The notes: a model not told the origin generated them from the sequence alone. DNA of 34,945 bases from Candidatus Equadaptatus faecalis (GCA_018065065.1 JAGHTZ010000038.1:1-34945); one strand, 5' to 3'. Positions 7,333-15,822 are shown, counted from the stretch's first letter. Numbers and translations are program-made.

Positions 7333-7938
7333 TTACAGTCCCAGTCCTATAATGCCGATTATTAAGTCCATAAACGGCTTCATAAGGTACGGAAGCACGT
7401 TCAGCGCCACAAGAACAAGTATTACAAACATTCCGTAGCGTTCCAGCCAGTCAAAAAATCTCATTCCGCCGTAAGGCAGGAGGACGTAGAGCACTCGCGA
7501 ACCGTCAAGCGGCGGTATGGGTATAAGGTTAAACGCCGCAAGTCCTACGTTCATCCGTATCATAAGCAGCATGAAAAGGTGCAGTCCGTAGCTTGTAAAA
7601 AACTGCGGAAAGCGGACAAATAGCTGTACGCAGACAAAGGCGGTGAGGATGTTTCCGGCAGCGCCCGCAAGCGAAACTATTGCCAGGTCGCGTTTCGGGT
7701 GTTTGAAATACGCCGGATTGATGGGCACCGGCTTTGCCCAGCCGAAATGAAACAGCAGAAGGCAGAGACCGCCGACAAGGTCAATGTGCGCCAGCGGGTT
7801 TAAGCTGAGCCGTCCGTCGCATTTTGCCGTAGGGTCGCCGAGCATGTACGCCGCGTAACCGTGGCAGAATTCGTGAAACGAAAGCGACCAAAGCAAAACA
7901 GGTATTCCAAGCAGAATTTGCGCAAATTTCGGACTCAT
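7333..7938 (-). CDS. Site-2 protease family (M50) membrane metalloprotease
   Basis: A 201-residue integral membrane zinc protease of the short YwhC-like M50 group. The zinc motif HEFCH is at residues 22-26 within the first helix (SLSFHEFCHGYAAYMLGDPTA). The second motif NLIPIPPLDGSRVL provides the aspartate ligand. LSLNPLAHIDLVGG and AGAAGNILTAF are also typical. Site-2 proteases cut membrane-spanning substrates, often to release transcription factors; short members such as this have no known target. There is no gap to the upstream thiamine pyrophosphokinase gene, and GGAGG inside that gene's end serves as its ribosome binding site. Confidence 0.9.
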   Translation of the reverse strand: MSPKFAQILLGIPVLLWSLSFHEFCHGYAAYMLGDPTAKCDGRLSLNPLAHIDLVGGLCLLLFHFGWAKPVPINPAYFKHPKRDLAIVSLAGAAGNILTAFVCVQLFVRFPQFFTSYGLHLFMLLMIRMNVGLAAFNLIPIPPLDGSRVLYVLLPYGGMRFFDWLERYGMFVILVLVALNVLPYLMKPFMDLIIGIIGLGL

Positions 7939-8649
7939 TTATTTATCCTCCTCTTTCCAGTTCCAGTACACCGCAAGCAGTCCGTTTTTCAGCGACACCG
8001 ACACGCACAGGTCTTCGTCGAGCCTGTTGCTTATGCTGTACGGCTCAAAATAATCAAGCTGCGCCCCGTCAAGCTCCCAGCGTGTGCCGTGCAGGCATAC
8101 GCCCTGGCATTTGCGGCTGAGCGGAAGCAGTGAAAACGCCTGCGGTTTTTCTTCAAAATTCAGTACGGCTTTTGAAATGCCGCTGAGGAAAATCATTCCT
8201 TCTTTTTCGTCGGCAAGCCCTACTGCCCTGTATTCGGCAGGCTTCGCAAAGGAAATGACGCTGCTCCACAGATGGTCAAAACGCCCTCCGAAACAGCCGG
8301 TAAGAAATATTCCTCCGCCCCTGCGCTCTTTTGCGAAAACGCCGAGCGCAAGCTGAAAATCCGTTAAATCTTTGTCCGCCGGATATCTGTCCGTGCGGGT
8401 AACGCCGCTTCGCTCAAACTCGCTCCACGTTTCTTCGTCCGCGCTGTCACAGTCCCCTATAAGTCTTTCGGGAACAATATCCGCGGCGCGGCAGATGTCC
8501 GCTCCTCTGTCAACAGCCCAGACGGCGGTCTGAAAGTCAAGCGATTTCAGCCATTCAGCGTCAGGCTGTCTTCCGCCGAGCACAAAAAGCGCCGTGTCGT
8601 CAGGATACTGCGTTTCTATCGTAAGTTTGGGAAGTTTCAGCACAAACAT
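7939..8649 (-). CDS. Thiamine pyrophosphokinase (thiamine diphosphokinase)
   Basis: Transfers pyrophosphate from ATP to thiamine, giving the cofactor thiamine diphosphate. Catalytic signatures are present in the usual order: AVDRGADICRAADIVPE, LIGDCDSADEE (the GDxDS metal and ATP site), DKDLTDFQLAL and GCFGGRFDHLWSSV. The C-terminal half holds the smaller thiamine-binding beta domain, ending in SNRLDEDLCVSVSLKNGLLAVY. 236 residues is slightly longer than typical bacterial enzymes. The start codon overlaps the coaE stop (TAATG), a sign of translational coupling. Confidence 0.92.
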   Translation of the reverse strand: MFVLKLPKLTIETQYPDDTALFVLGGRQPDAEWLKSLDFQTAVWAVDRGADICRAADIVPERLIGDCDSADEETWSEFERSGVTRTDRYPADKDLTDFQLALGVFAKERRGGGIFLTGCFGGRFDHLWSSVISFAKPAEYRAVGLADEKEGMIFLSGISKAVLNFEEKPQAFSLLPLSRKCQGVCLHGTRWELDGAQLDYFEPYSISNRLDEDLCVSVSLKNGLLAVYWNWKEEDK

Positions 8650-9266
8650 TATTTCTCTGCCTTCCCGCAGTTCTGCGCGGCCGCAAGCCTGATAAATTTT
8701 CTTCCGGCTCTTTCAGCCTTCACCCGCCATTCTTCTTCCGTTCCGCTGTTGCGGAGAAGCAGGTCGGCGCGTTCCATTTTTTCTTTTCGCGACATAAGCT
8801 TTGCCTGTCTGCGTTTCAGTTCGTCCCTTGTCCAGCTGCGCGCAGTATTCCGCTCCGTGCGTTTTTTAAGCGTCGCCGCCGCATAGACGACCATATCAAA
8901 CATTTTTTCAGAGCCGTGCTCGTACAAAAGAGGTATCTCAACCACAGCCCAGCCGTTTTCGGGAATTTTTCTAAGTCTCTTTTCTATCTCTTTCATTGTA
9001 GGAGCATACAGCAGTTTGCCTGCGAACTCATATTCCGCGTTGTCTGAAAAAATTTTGTCCGCTATCCTTGCATAAACTTCCTTAACGTCAGAGTCAAAGA
9101 AATTTTTGCCCCAGCGTTTTTCGGCCTTTTTCTGTACGGCAGGGAGCAGCCACATGTCACGGGCTATCGTGTCCGAGTCTATTATCTCGGCGCCCATTTC
9201 GCGCCACGTTTTGCAAAGCGTGCTTTTACCAGCTCCAACGTCGCCTGTGAGTCCGATTGTAAGCAT
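8649..9266 (-). CDS. coaE: Dephospho-CoA kinase CoaE
   Basis: CoaE phosphorylates the 3'-hydroxyl of dephospho-CoA, the last step of coenzyme A synthesis. The Walker A loop GLTGDVGAGKST lies at residues 5-16; ADIIDSD-like substrate motif appears as AEIIDSDTIARDMW, followed later by VVEIPLLYEHGSEKMFD and RNTARSWTRDELKRRQAKLMS, all family landmarks. The 205-residue length is normal. The ATG at 9266 has AAGGAG eight bases upstream, which supports this start although it lies 41 bases inside the end of the helicase gene. Its stop overlaps the next start by one base. Confidence 0.95.
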   Translation of the reverse strand: MLTIGLTGDVGAGKSTLCKTWREMGAEIIDSDTIARDMWLLPAVQKKAEKRWGKNFFDSDVKEVYARIADKIFSDNAEYEFAGKLLYAPTMKEIEKRLRKIPENGWAVVEIPLLYEHGSEKMFDMVVYAAATLKKRTERNTARSWTRDELKRRQAKLMSRKEKMERADLLLRNSGTEEEWRVKAERAGRKFIRLAAAQNCGKAEK

Positions 9267-11184
9267 CTTCCCAGCTCCTTATGCTGTTGTCTTCCGTTTC
9301 CTTGCAGTCAGGCGGAATTTCGCCTATAAAGCGCGAGGTCGTATTGCTCTGTATTCCGCCGAACAAAAGCCTTGACGCCGCACCGCTCATAAACAGTTTT
9401 TCCCTTGCACGCGTCATGCCTACGTAGCACAGTCTGCGTTCCTCCGCTATGTCGCTTTCTCCGCTTACCGAGCGAGAGCTCGGGAACAGTCCTTCCTCCA
9501 TGCCTATAATGAATACTACGGGAAATTCAAGTCCTTTTGCCGCGTGCAGGGTAAGCAGATTTATGCTGTCTTCAATTTCCGCCGGAGTATCCGCGTCGGT
9601 ATAGAGCGAAATCTCGGCAAGAAGCTTGTCAAGCGTACCGTCCTCGGGAACAAGAGAGAGAATTTCAAGCACGTTTTCTTCCCTCTCCGCCCAGTCGTCA
9701 GGCTTGTTTTCTTTAAGATAATCTTCGTAGCCCTGCGTGTACAGTATATCGTTTATAACAGCCTGCATATTGTCCTGCGAGGCAAGTATCGAGAGCATAT
9801 TCCGTGCGAGTTCCCTCGCGCCGTCCTTTGCCTTGCCTTTCAGTTCGGCGCCGCATTCTTCAAGCAGACTCCATATATCTTCGGGAGACTCTTTTCTGTG
9901 TTCGTAAAGCCATGCGGACAAATTTTCAACGGATTTTTTGCCAAGCCCTCTGACTGGAACATTTGCAATACGCGCGAGCGAAACGGAGTCCGACGGATTC
10001 ACGGCGAGTCTCATCATTGAAAGCACGTCCTTGACTTCCGCCCTTTCATAGAACGCAAGACCGCGTATAACCCTGTACGGCAGAGAGCTTTCAAGCAGCT
10101 GCTGTTCAATTCCGCGGCTGAGCGCGTTCACCCTGTACAAAATCGCCATTTCCCCGTAACGGTAACCTTCGTCAAGCAGTCTGTTAATATTTTTGCATAC
10201 CCACTGCGACTCGTCCAAATCGTTTTTTGCCCTGTAAACCTGTATGCTCGCGCCTTCAGACGCCGCCGTCCACAAGTCCTTAGGATGTCTGTCGCTGTTG
10301 TTTCTGATAACGCCGTTCGCGCCCTTGAGTATCTGCCCCGTTGAGCGGTAATTCTGGTCAAGCACCACGACCTTTGCCCCCGCGAAATGCCGTTCAAAAT
10401 TCATGATAACAGACATATCCGCGCCGCGCCATCCGTAAATAGACTGGTCGGGGTCTCCGACGACCATAATTTTTCTGCTTTCGTCAACAAGCAGACGAAG
10501 CAAAAGATACTGCGGCGTGTTCACATCCTGATATTCGTCAACAAGTACCCATTCTATGCGGCTGCGTTCCGCCTCGCGCACCTCGGCGTTTGTTGCGAGA
10601 ATATGCAGCGGAAGCACCATAAGGTCGTCAAAATCAAGCGCGTTCTGCTCAAGCAGCGTTTTCTGGTATCTGTCGTAAAGCTCCTGCCAGCGGGAGTGTA
10701 TGCGAACGTCGCGCGTAACGGGATTTGACGCTGTTTTTGCATTTGAAATCATTTCAACAGCTTCCACCGGCGAAAGCTGTTTCTGGTCAATATTCAGTTC
10801 TTCCAGCAGTTTTTTGATAATTGATTTTGTATCGCTTCGGTCAAAAATTACGAAAGAATTTCTGTAACCGAGCTTTTGCAGCGCTTCGCCGTAACGGCGC
10901 AGAAAACGCAGTCCGTAGGAATGGAAGGTGCAGACGTCCATGCCCGACAGTCCGCTGCCGATAAGAGCCTCCACCCTGTCGCGCATTTCTTTCGCAGCCT
11001 TGTTCGTAAAGGTAAGCGCGACTATTTTCCATGGCAACACGCGTTTTTCGCTGATAAGATACGCGATTTTTGTCGTCAACACTTTTGTTTTGCCGCTTCC
11101 GGCGCCTGCAAGGACAAGCTCCGGCCCGTCGCAGTATTCTACCGCTTCGCGCTGTCTCGGATTAAGATTTTCAAGTATATTCAT
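9226..11184 (-). CDS. UvrD/PcrA-type superfamily 1 DNA helicase
   Basis: A 3'-5' ATP-dependent DNA helicase. All superfamily 1A motifs are visible in order: AGAGSGKTKVL (Walker A, residues 26-36), ALTFTNKAAKEM (Ia), LVDEYQDVNTPQ (II), VVGDPDQSIYGWRGAD (III), LDQNYRST (IV), LLTLHAAKGLEFPVVF (V) and RRLCYVGMTRAREKL (VI). With the ATG at 11184 the protein is 652 residues, shorter than PcrA or UvrD (about 720-740): it lacks most of the C-terminal tail that carries the Tudor-like, RNA polymerase-binding domain. That start has GGAG a short distance upstream; the longer frame has none. The gene runs into coaE by 41 bases. Roles in nucleotide excision repair and replication-conflict clearing are inferred from the family. 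Confidence 0.92.
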   Translation of the reverse strand: MNILENLNPRQREAVEYCDGPELVLAGAGSGKTKVLTTKIAYLISEKRVLPWKIVALTFTNKAAKEMRDRVEALIGSGLSGMDVCTFHSYGLRFLRRYGEALQKLGYRNSFVIFDRSDTKSIIKKLLEELNIDQKQLSPVEAVEMISNAKTASNPVTRDVRIHSRWQELYDRYQKTLLEQNALDFDDLMVLPLHILATNAEVREAERSRIEWVLVDEYQDVNTPQYLLLRLLVDESRKIMVVGDPDQSIYGWRGADMSVIMNFERHFAGAKVVVLDQNYRSTGQILKGANGVIRNNSDRHPKDLWTAASEGASIQVYRAKNDLDESQWVCKNINRLLDEGYRYGEMAILYRVNALSRGIEQQLLESSLPYRVIRGLAFYERAEVKDVLSMMRLAVNPSDSVSLARIANVPVRGLGKKSVENLSAWLYEHRKESPEDIWSLLEECGAELKGKAKDGARELARNMLSILASQDNMQAVINDILYTQGYEDYLKENKPDDWAEREENVLEILSLVPEDGTLDKLLAEISLYTDADTPAEIEDSINLLTLHAAKGLEFPVVFIIGMEEGLFPSSRSVSGESDIAEERRLCYVGMTRAREKLFMSGAASRLLFGGIQSNTTSRFIGEIPPDCKETEDNSIRSWEDAYNRTHRRRWSW

Positions 11185-11221
11185 TCTGCCCTGCTCCAAA
11201 CCTGCACCACCAAACAATAAA

Positions 11222-11242
11222 GGGAAGCCTTAACGGCTTCCC
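11222..11242 (-). terminator. Terminator after hpf
   Basis: GGGAAGCC (11222-11229) and GGCTTCCC (11235-11242) form an 8-bp stem with a 5-nt loop. On the minus strand it is followed by TTTATTGTTTG. It lies between the hpf stop and the helicase start, so it should end most hpf transcripts. Confidence 0.75.
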
Positions 11243-11259
11243 CTATTATAAGCGTTTGT

Positions 11260-11790
11260 TTATCTTGGCTCAAGTAATCCGTAGCCGCCTTCTTTTCTTT
11301 TGTACACAACGTTGATTTCACCGGTCTCGGAATTTTTGAAGATGAAAAATTCGTGACCGAGAAGATCCATCTGCATCGTAGCTTCTTCGGGCGTCATAAC
11401 GCCGGCGTCAAAGCTCTTTTTCCTGATAATTTCCCTGCCTTCGGGCTCTTCCGGAAGAACTATTGAATCAAGGTCAAATTCAATGTCCTGAAGCTTGATT
11501 CTGCCCTTTTTGTTAAGCATTTCCTTGTGCTTCTTCACCTGACGCTCAATATTTTTAAGCGCACGGTCAAAAGCCTTGCGAAGATCTGCGTCCGATTCCT
11601 CGGCACGGATAATGCAGCCGTTCACGTTCTCGGTTATTTCGACAGAACAGCGTCCGCGTTTGAAGTTAAGCGAAACCTGCGTTGAGATAATCCTGTCAAA
11701 AAACTTCTCCACCTTGGCAAGCTTTGTTTCCATATAATCTTTCAGCCTGTCATCCGGTTCTACGTTGCGGATTAAAAATTTTGTCTCCAT
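11260..11790 (-). CDS. hpf: Ribosome hibernation promoting factor, long form
   Basis: HPF binds the 30S decoding centre and inactivates ribosomes in starvation; the long form also dimerises them into 100S particles. The 176-residue length marks the long type. Residues 1-95 form the beta-alpha-beta S30AE domain (KFLIRNVEPDDRLKDYMETKLAKVEKFF), and residues about 120-176 form the dimerisation domain (KKSFDAGVMTPEEATMQMDL...HEFFIFKNSETGEINVVYKR, quoted in parts). GGAGG lies seven bases before the ATG. It is divergent from the aminotransferase gene and has its own terminator, so it looks monocistronic. Confidence 0.95.
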   Translation of the reverse strand: METKFLIRNVEPDDRLKDYMETKLAKVEKFFDRIISTQVSLNFKRGRCSVEITENVNGCIIRAEESDADLRKAFDRALKNIERQVKKHKEMLNKKGRIKLQDIEFDLDSIVLPEEPEGREIIRKKSFDAGVMTPEEATMQMDLLGHEFFIFKNSETGEINVVYKRKEGGYGLLEPR

Positions 11791-11837
11791 TTCGCTGCCT
11801 CCATCCGTAATTGAACTTGGTCATCGACCGTGTGTAT

Positions 11838-11843
11838 ATTATA
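11838..11843 (-). promoter_or_regulatory. hpf promoter -10 box
   Basis: The minus strand reads TATAAT here, about 50 bases before the hpf start. The -35 region (T-rich, around 11861-11866) is a poor match, which could mean activator or alternative sigma control; that is inference. Confidence 0.45.
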
Positions 11844-11934
11844 AACCATCAGACGAAAAAACAGACAGTAAAAATACGTAATTTTCGTCCGCCTGTAAAA
11901 TTCTGCAAAACACCGGCACGGAAGTTATTTTGTA

Positions 11935-11962
11935 TTGTATTTTTTTCCCGCAGTTGTATAAT
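11935..11962 (+). promoter_or_regulatory. Promoter of the aminotransferase gene
   Basis: TTGTAT (11935-11940), a 16-base spacer and TATAAT (11957-11962) form a good sigma-70-type promoter, 38 bases before the ATG at 12001. Confidence 0.6.
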
Positions 11963-12000
11963 TTTCTTTGCAAAAAACAATTTTGACAGGGGGAGCAGCA

Positions 12001-13161
12001 ATGAAGCTTTCGGACAGAATTTTGCAGATTAAGCCTTCCGCGACACTAAGTATTTCGGGCAAGGCAAAGCAGATGAAGGCAGAGGGCAGGCCGGTTATTT
12101 CTTTCAGCGTCGGCGAGCCTGATTTTGCAACGCCGCAGGCGGGCGCCAAGGCGGGAATAGACGCCGTTAACCGCGGCGAGTCGCATTATACGCTTACGTC
12201 AGGCATTATTGAACTCCGCAGGGAGATTTGCAATTATTACAAAAACCGTTTTGACCTTGATTACACCCCGGACGAAGTGACGGTAGCTTCCGGCGCCAAA
12301 CCGCTTCTTTACGAGGCGTTTCAGGTGCTTGTCAACCCGGGCGATGAAGTCGTTCTTTTTGCGCCGGCATGGGTAAGCTACGTTGAACAGCTGCATCTTG
12401 CAGGCGGCAAAGAGGTTCTCATTGATACGATGAATACGAATTTTGTTCCTGACGCGCAGGCTCTTGAAGCTGTGATTACGGACAAAACCGTGGGTATTGT
12501 TTTCAATTCGCCGAATAATCCGACAGGCGCAATGTTTGGGGAAGAAACTCTGAAGCTTATCGCCGAGACCGCAAAAAAACATGACCTTTGGATACTTTCG
12601 GACGAGATTTACGAACGCCTTTCCTACGGCAAACAGCATATCAACCTTCTGCAGGCTGCGCCTGACGTACGAGACCGCACAATTTTGATTAACGGCGCGA
12701 GCAAGGCCTACGCCATGACAGGCTGGCGCGTCGGCTGGGCGCTCGGACCGAAGGAAATTATTTCCAAGATTAACTCTTTGCAGGGACATCTGACCTCCAA
12801 CGCTTGCGCAGTCGCACAGTGGGCTGCTCTCGGCGCACTGCAGGGCGCGGAGGAGGACGTTGAAAAGATGCGTCTTGCCTTTGCGGAACGCCGCGAAACA
12901 ATAATGAAGCTTATCAGCGATATGCCGTATCTGAAAATCACGGAACCTGACGGCGCGTTTTACGCTTTTGTTAATATCAAGGACTGCCCCGTTCCTGACG
13001 ACATGGAGTTCTGCGCACGGCTTCTTGAGGAAAAATACGTAGCAACAGTCCCCGGCACCGCGTTCTTTGCCCCGGGCTACATCAGAATTTCCTACGCTTC
13101 CTCAATGGAAAATATTGTTGAAGGCATGAAACGTCTCAAAGAATTTTTGGAGAGCCTGTGA
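12001..13161 (+). CDS. Class I pyridoxal-phosphate aminotransferase (aspartate type)
   Basis: A 386-residue fold type I aminotransferase, closest in layout to the Bacillus/Thermus aspartate aminotransferase subgroup. Visible signatures: SFSVGEPDFATP at the N-terminus; SPNNPTGAMF carrying the cofactor and substrate asparagine; WILSDEIYERLSYG with the Asp and Tyr that hold the pyridine ring; INGASKAYAMTGWRVGWALG with the Schiff-base lysine; and a C-terminal GYIRISYASS with the carboxylate-binding arginine. The ATG at 12001 is chosen because GGGGGAG stands just upstream; an earlier in-frame start at 11968 overlaps the promoter. Monocistronic, with a heptamer repeat array immediately 3'. Aspartate is the likely substrate, but aromatic or prephenate specificity cannot be excluded. 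Confidence 0.9.
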   Translation: MKLSDRILQIKPSATLSISGKAKQMKAEGRPVISFSVGEPDFATPQAGAKAGIDAVNRGESHYTLTSGIIELRREICNYYKNRFDLDYTPDEVTVASGAKPLLYEAFQVLVNPGDEVVLFAPAWVSYVEQLHLAGGKEVLIDTMNTNFVPDAQALEAVITDKTVGIVFNSPNNPTGAMFGEETLKLIAETAKKHDLWILSDEIYERLSYGKQHINLLQAAPDVRDRTILINGASKAYAMTGWRVGWALGPKEIISKINSLQGHLTSNACAVAQWAALGALQGAEEDVEKMRLAFAERRETIMKLISDMPYLKITEPDGAFYAFVNIKDCPVPDDMEFCARLLEEKYVATVPGTAFFAPGYIRISYASSMENIVEGMKRLKEFLESL

Positions 13162-13166
13162 GTTTT

Positions 13167-13235
13167 AAGCTGGAAGCTGTAAGCTTTAAGCATTAAGATT
13201 TAAGATTTTGGCTTATAGCTTATAGCTTGCAGCTG
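13167..13235. repeat. Inverted heptanucleotide repeat arrays between convergent genes
   Basis: Left half: AAGCTGG, AAGCTGT, AAGCTTT, AAGCATT, AAGATTT, AAGATTT (13167-13208). Right half after TG: GCTTATA, GCTTATA, GCTTGCA, GCTG (13211-13235). The right units are reverse complements of the left ones, so the locus can fold into a long hairpin. It fills the gap between the convergent 3' ends of the aminotransferase gene and cca, and could act as a two-way terminator. The cca stop codon (13200-13202) and last eleven codons lie inside it. The right half has the same units as the array at 196-244. Confidence 0.75.
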
Positions 13236-14447
13236 TTTTACCGCTTCAATCTGTTTCTGTCTTATCCAGTCGGCAAGTTTTGTTCCCTTTAAGCCTTTCG
13301 GCGCGTCTTCGGCCTTTACCTTTTCCATTGCCTTAATATATTTGTCGGCATTTGCAAGACATTCTGCGTTTTCGCCGTGGTTGTCCGCTTTAACTATTAT
13401 CGAAAAACCTTCAATTCCGAGAGGATTTTTTTGCAGTCTGACAAGCAGATCCGCAATTTTTGCAGGCTGTTTCAGTCTTGCAGGGCGCATGTGCTCAGCT
13501 GCCGCAAATTCCGCCGCCATACGCCACTTTTTGGGGAGTTCAAAGCTTTTCGCAATTTCCTGTATTGTTTCAACACCTCTCTGCTCGTGTCCGAAATGGT
13601 GCGGCAGCATTTCCTCAGGCGTTCTGCCCTTGCCTATGTCGTGCATAAGCGCGGCAAAACGAACTTCCACGCGCTTCGTTTCTTTTGCGGTTTCGTCAAG
13701 CACCAGCATAGTGTGCTGAAAGGCGTCGCCCTCGGGGTGATATTCGGCAGGCTGGCTTTTGCCTGACAATGCCGCAATTTCGGAAAAAACGGCGTTCAAC
13801 AGTCCCGTCTGTTTCAGCGTAAGGAAAAATATTGATGGACGCGGAGCCGAAAGAGCTTTTTCAAGCTCCGACAAAATTCTGGGTTTGGGTTCGTTTGCAA
13901 GTTCTCCGGCACAGGCCGCCATCATTTCAAGCGTTTTGTGCGAAACGGCAAAATCAAACTGCGCCGCAAAACGCGCCGCGCGGAGAGCTCTCACAGGATC
14001 CTCGCTGAAATGCTCCGATGTCGCGCGGAGAATTTTATTTTTTAAATCCCTCCTGCCTCCGAACGGATCCATAAGCTTTCGTCCCAGCACGGAATACGCC
14101 ATGCTGTTTATCGTCAAATCGCGGCGGTATAAATCTTCCTCAACGGTAATGTCAGGGTTGTAGTCCACGCTGAAGCCGGTATAGCCCTGCCCCGTTTTTC
14201 TTTCGGTACGGGCAAAAGCTATTTCACAGCGTTTTGCGCCTACGTAAGCAAGATATACCGGAAAGCTTTTGCCAACCTTTACCGCGCGGGGAAAAAGCCG
14301 GATAAAATCTTCTTCGGAGATGCCGCAGAGCAGATAATCTTTGTCGTTCGGTTTTTTGCCGAGCAGTCTGTCTCTCACGCAGCCTCCGACAAGAAACAAT
14401 TCTCCTCCGGCTTCGTGTATTTTTTTCGCAAATTTAATTTCGTTCAT
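13200..14447 (-). CDS. cca: CCA tRNA nucleotidyltransferase with HD domain
   Basis: Class II nucleotidyltransferase that builds or repairs the 3' CCA end of tRNA. The N-terminal catalytic domain shows LVGGCVRDRLLGKKPNDKDY with the metal-binding Asp-x-Asp (KDY position) and the RRDLTINSMAY motif near residue 109-119, followed by the neck helix ALRAARFAAQFDF. A C-terminal HD phosphohydrolase domain follows (HTMLVLDETAK, ALMHDIGKG). 415 residues is a usual length for CCA/HD enzymes. All three tRNA genes in this window already encode CCA, so repair is the likely role. The last residues, QLQAISYKPKS, are encoded by the heptamer repeat array. No clear Shine-Dalgarno; a terminator hairpin stands between frr and this gene. 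A poly(A) polymerase role is the main alternative. Confidence 0.88.
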   Translation of the reverse strand: MNEIKFAKKIHEAGGELFLVGGCVRDRLLGKKPNDKDYLLCGISEEDFIRLFPRAVKVGKSFPVYLAYVGAKRCEIAFARTERKTGQGYTGFSVDYNPDITVEEDLYRRDLTINSMAYSVLGRKLMDPFGGRRDLKNKILRATSEHFSEDPVRALRAARFAAQFDFAVSHKTLEMMAACAGELANEPKPRILSELEKALSAPRPSIFFLTLKQTGLLNAVFSEIAALSGKSQPAEYHPEGDAFQHTMLVLDETAKETKRVEVRFAALMHDIGKGRTPEEMLPHHFGHEQRGVETIQEIAKSFELPKKWRMAAEFAAAEHMRPARLKQPAKIADLLVRLQKNPLGIEGFSIIVKADNHGENAECLANADKYIKAMEKVKAEDAPKGLKGTKLADWIRQKQIEAVKQLQAISYKPKS

Positions 14448-14457
14448 AACTTAAAGT

Positions 14458-14481
14458 AAAAGCGGCCTTGCGGCCGCTTTT
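14458..14481. terminator. Terminator hairpin between frr and cca
   Basis: A 10-bp perfect stem AAAAGCGGCC/GGCCGCTTTT (14458-14467 with 14472-14481) closes the loop TTGC. It starts directly after the frr stop on the minus strand. The T-run inside and after the stem is modest, so some read-through into cca is likely. Confidence 0.7.
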
Positions 14482-14482
14482 G

Positions 14483-15040
14483 TTATTTTTCAAGAATTTC
14501 TTTTTCTTTTTCAGCAGCGATTTCGTCAATTTTCTTAATGAAAGCATCTGTTTCGTCCTGAGCCGTTTTCTGGAATTTCTTAAGCTCGTCTTCCGTAATC
14601 TCGCTGTCTTTTTCCATTTTTTTCAGCTTTTCAATAGCGTCGCGGCGTGCGTTGCGTACGCCTATGCGGGCGTCTTCAGCCGTTTTGTTGACAATTTTGT
14701 TGAGCTCAACGCGGCGTTCATGCGTCAGCTCCGGCATGTTGAGCCGGATTGACTCTCCGTCGTTCTGCGGATTGATGCCGAGAGACGAAGCCTGAATTGC
14801 TTTTTCAATAGCTTTGAGAGCCGTTTTGTCCCAGGGAACGATTACAAGCTGTCTGGCTTCCGGAACGTTGATGCTGCCCATATTTTTAATAGGCGTGGGG
14901 GTGCCGAAATAGTCAACCTTGATGTCGGAAACAAGTCCGGGATGAGCTCTGCCGGTACGTATTCCCTGCAGTGAAGCTCTGAGGAATCCGAGTGCTTTTT
15001 CGCTGTTTTCTTTAAGCTGGTCAATTACTGCCTTGGGCAT
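14483..15040 (-). CDS. frr: Ribosome recycling factor
   Basis: RRF splits post-termination ribosomes together with EF-G. The 185-residue protein shows the family pattern: LRASLQGIRTGRAHPGLV near residue 22-39, DYFGTPTPIKNMGSINVPEAR, VPWDKTALKAIEKAI, LGINPQNDGESIRLNMPELTHERR (given in parts) and a long C-terminal three-helix bundle of charged residues. The ATG at 15040 is preferred to the GTG at 15049 because AAAGGAG lies eight bases before the ATG and would touch the GTG. It lies 44 bases after pyrH, the conserved pyrH-frr order. Confidence 0.96.
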   Translation of the reverse strand: MPKAVIDQLKENSEKALGFLRASLQGIRTGRAHPGLVSDIKVDYFGTPTPIKNMGSINVPEARQLVIVPWDKTALKAIEKAIQASSLGINPQNDGESIRLNMPELTHERRVELNKIVNKTAEDARIGVRNARRDAIEKLKKMEKDSEITEDELKKFQKTAQDETDAFIKKIDEIAAEKEKEILEK

Positions 15041-15084
15041 GGTATCCACTCCTTTGAATTATCTGGACAATATTATACAGTGTC

Positions 15085-15798
15085 TCAGGCGTTTTGTGCT
15101 ACTACAGAACCTATATTTTCTCCGTCAAGCAAAAGTTTTTTCAAATTGCCTTTTTTCTGCATATCAAAGACAACGATGGGAATGTTGTTGTCCTGGCAGA
15201 GCGCAAATGCCGCTGCGTCCATAACCTGAAGTCTCATGCTGAGCGCGTCCGCATAAGTAAGCTTCGGAAGTTTTTTGGCATCGGCGTATTTTGCCGGATC
15301 TTTGTCGTAAATTCCGTCAACCTTTGTCGCCTTAATTACGCAGTCAGCCTTAATTTCCGAGGCGCGGAGAGCCGCGGTCGTATCGGTTGAAAAATAGGGA
15401 GAACCCGTTCCCGCCGCGAAAATCACAATGCGCCCTTTTTCAAGGTGGCGTACTGCGCGAAGTCTTATCACGGGCTCCGCAACCTGTCTCATTTCTATAG
15501 CCGACTGAACACGCGTCGGAGCACCGAATTTCTGCAGGTTATCCTGCAATGCCAGCGCATTTATAACAGTTCCGAGCATACCCATATAATCTGCCTGGGC
15601 GCGTTCAATATTAACCGTCTGTGCCCCGCGGATAATGTTTCCGCCTCCGACAACAATCGCTATTTCTATCCCTGCTTTGGAAACCTCTGCAATCTGTTCG
15701 CAAATTGCGCTGACCGAATCGTAATCAAGTCCGAAGCTTCCGCCGCCGAGGACTTCCCCTGAAAGCTTCAGCAAAACTCTTTTGTATTTGACAGTCAT
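15085..15798 (-). CDS. pyrH: Uridylate (UMP) kinase PyrH
   Basis: Bacterial-type UMP kinase, an amino acid kinase-fold hexamer that converts UMP to UDP with ATP. Family motifs: [14 protein letters not shown] at the N-terminus, [11 protein letters not shown] (phosphate-binding glycine loop), [17 protein letters not shown], and [21 protein letters not shown]. The 237-residue length is standard. GGGGGTGG precedes the ATG by a few bases. A -10-like box lies at 15817-15822. The tsf terminator separates it from rpsB-tsf, so pyrH-frr is probably transcribed both by weak read-through and from its own promoter. Confidence 0.97.
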   Translation of the reverse strand: MTVKYKRVLLKLSGEVLGGGSFGLDYDSVSAICEQIAEVSKAGIEIAIVVGGGNIIRGAQTVNIERAQADYMGMLGTVINALALQDNLQKFGAPTRVQSAIEMRQVAEPVIRLRAVRHLEKGRIVIFAAGTGSPYFSTDTTAALRASEIKADCVIKATKVDGIYDKDPAKYADAKKLPKLTYADALSMRLQVMDAAAFALCQDNNIPIVVFDMQKKGNLKKLLLDGENIGSVVAQNA

Positions 15799-15816
15799 AT
15801 TTCCACCCCCGCTGTT

Positions 15817-15822
15817 ATTATA
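15817..15822 (-). promoter_or_regulatory. Probable pyrH promoter -10 box
   Basis: The minus strand reads TATAAT here, 19 bases before the pyrH start and just downstream of the tsf terminator. No clear -35 hexamer is present at the usual distance, so the promoter is tentative. Confidence 0.4.
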
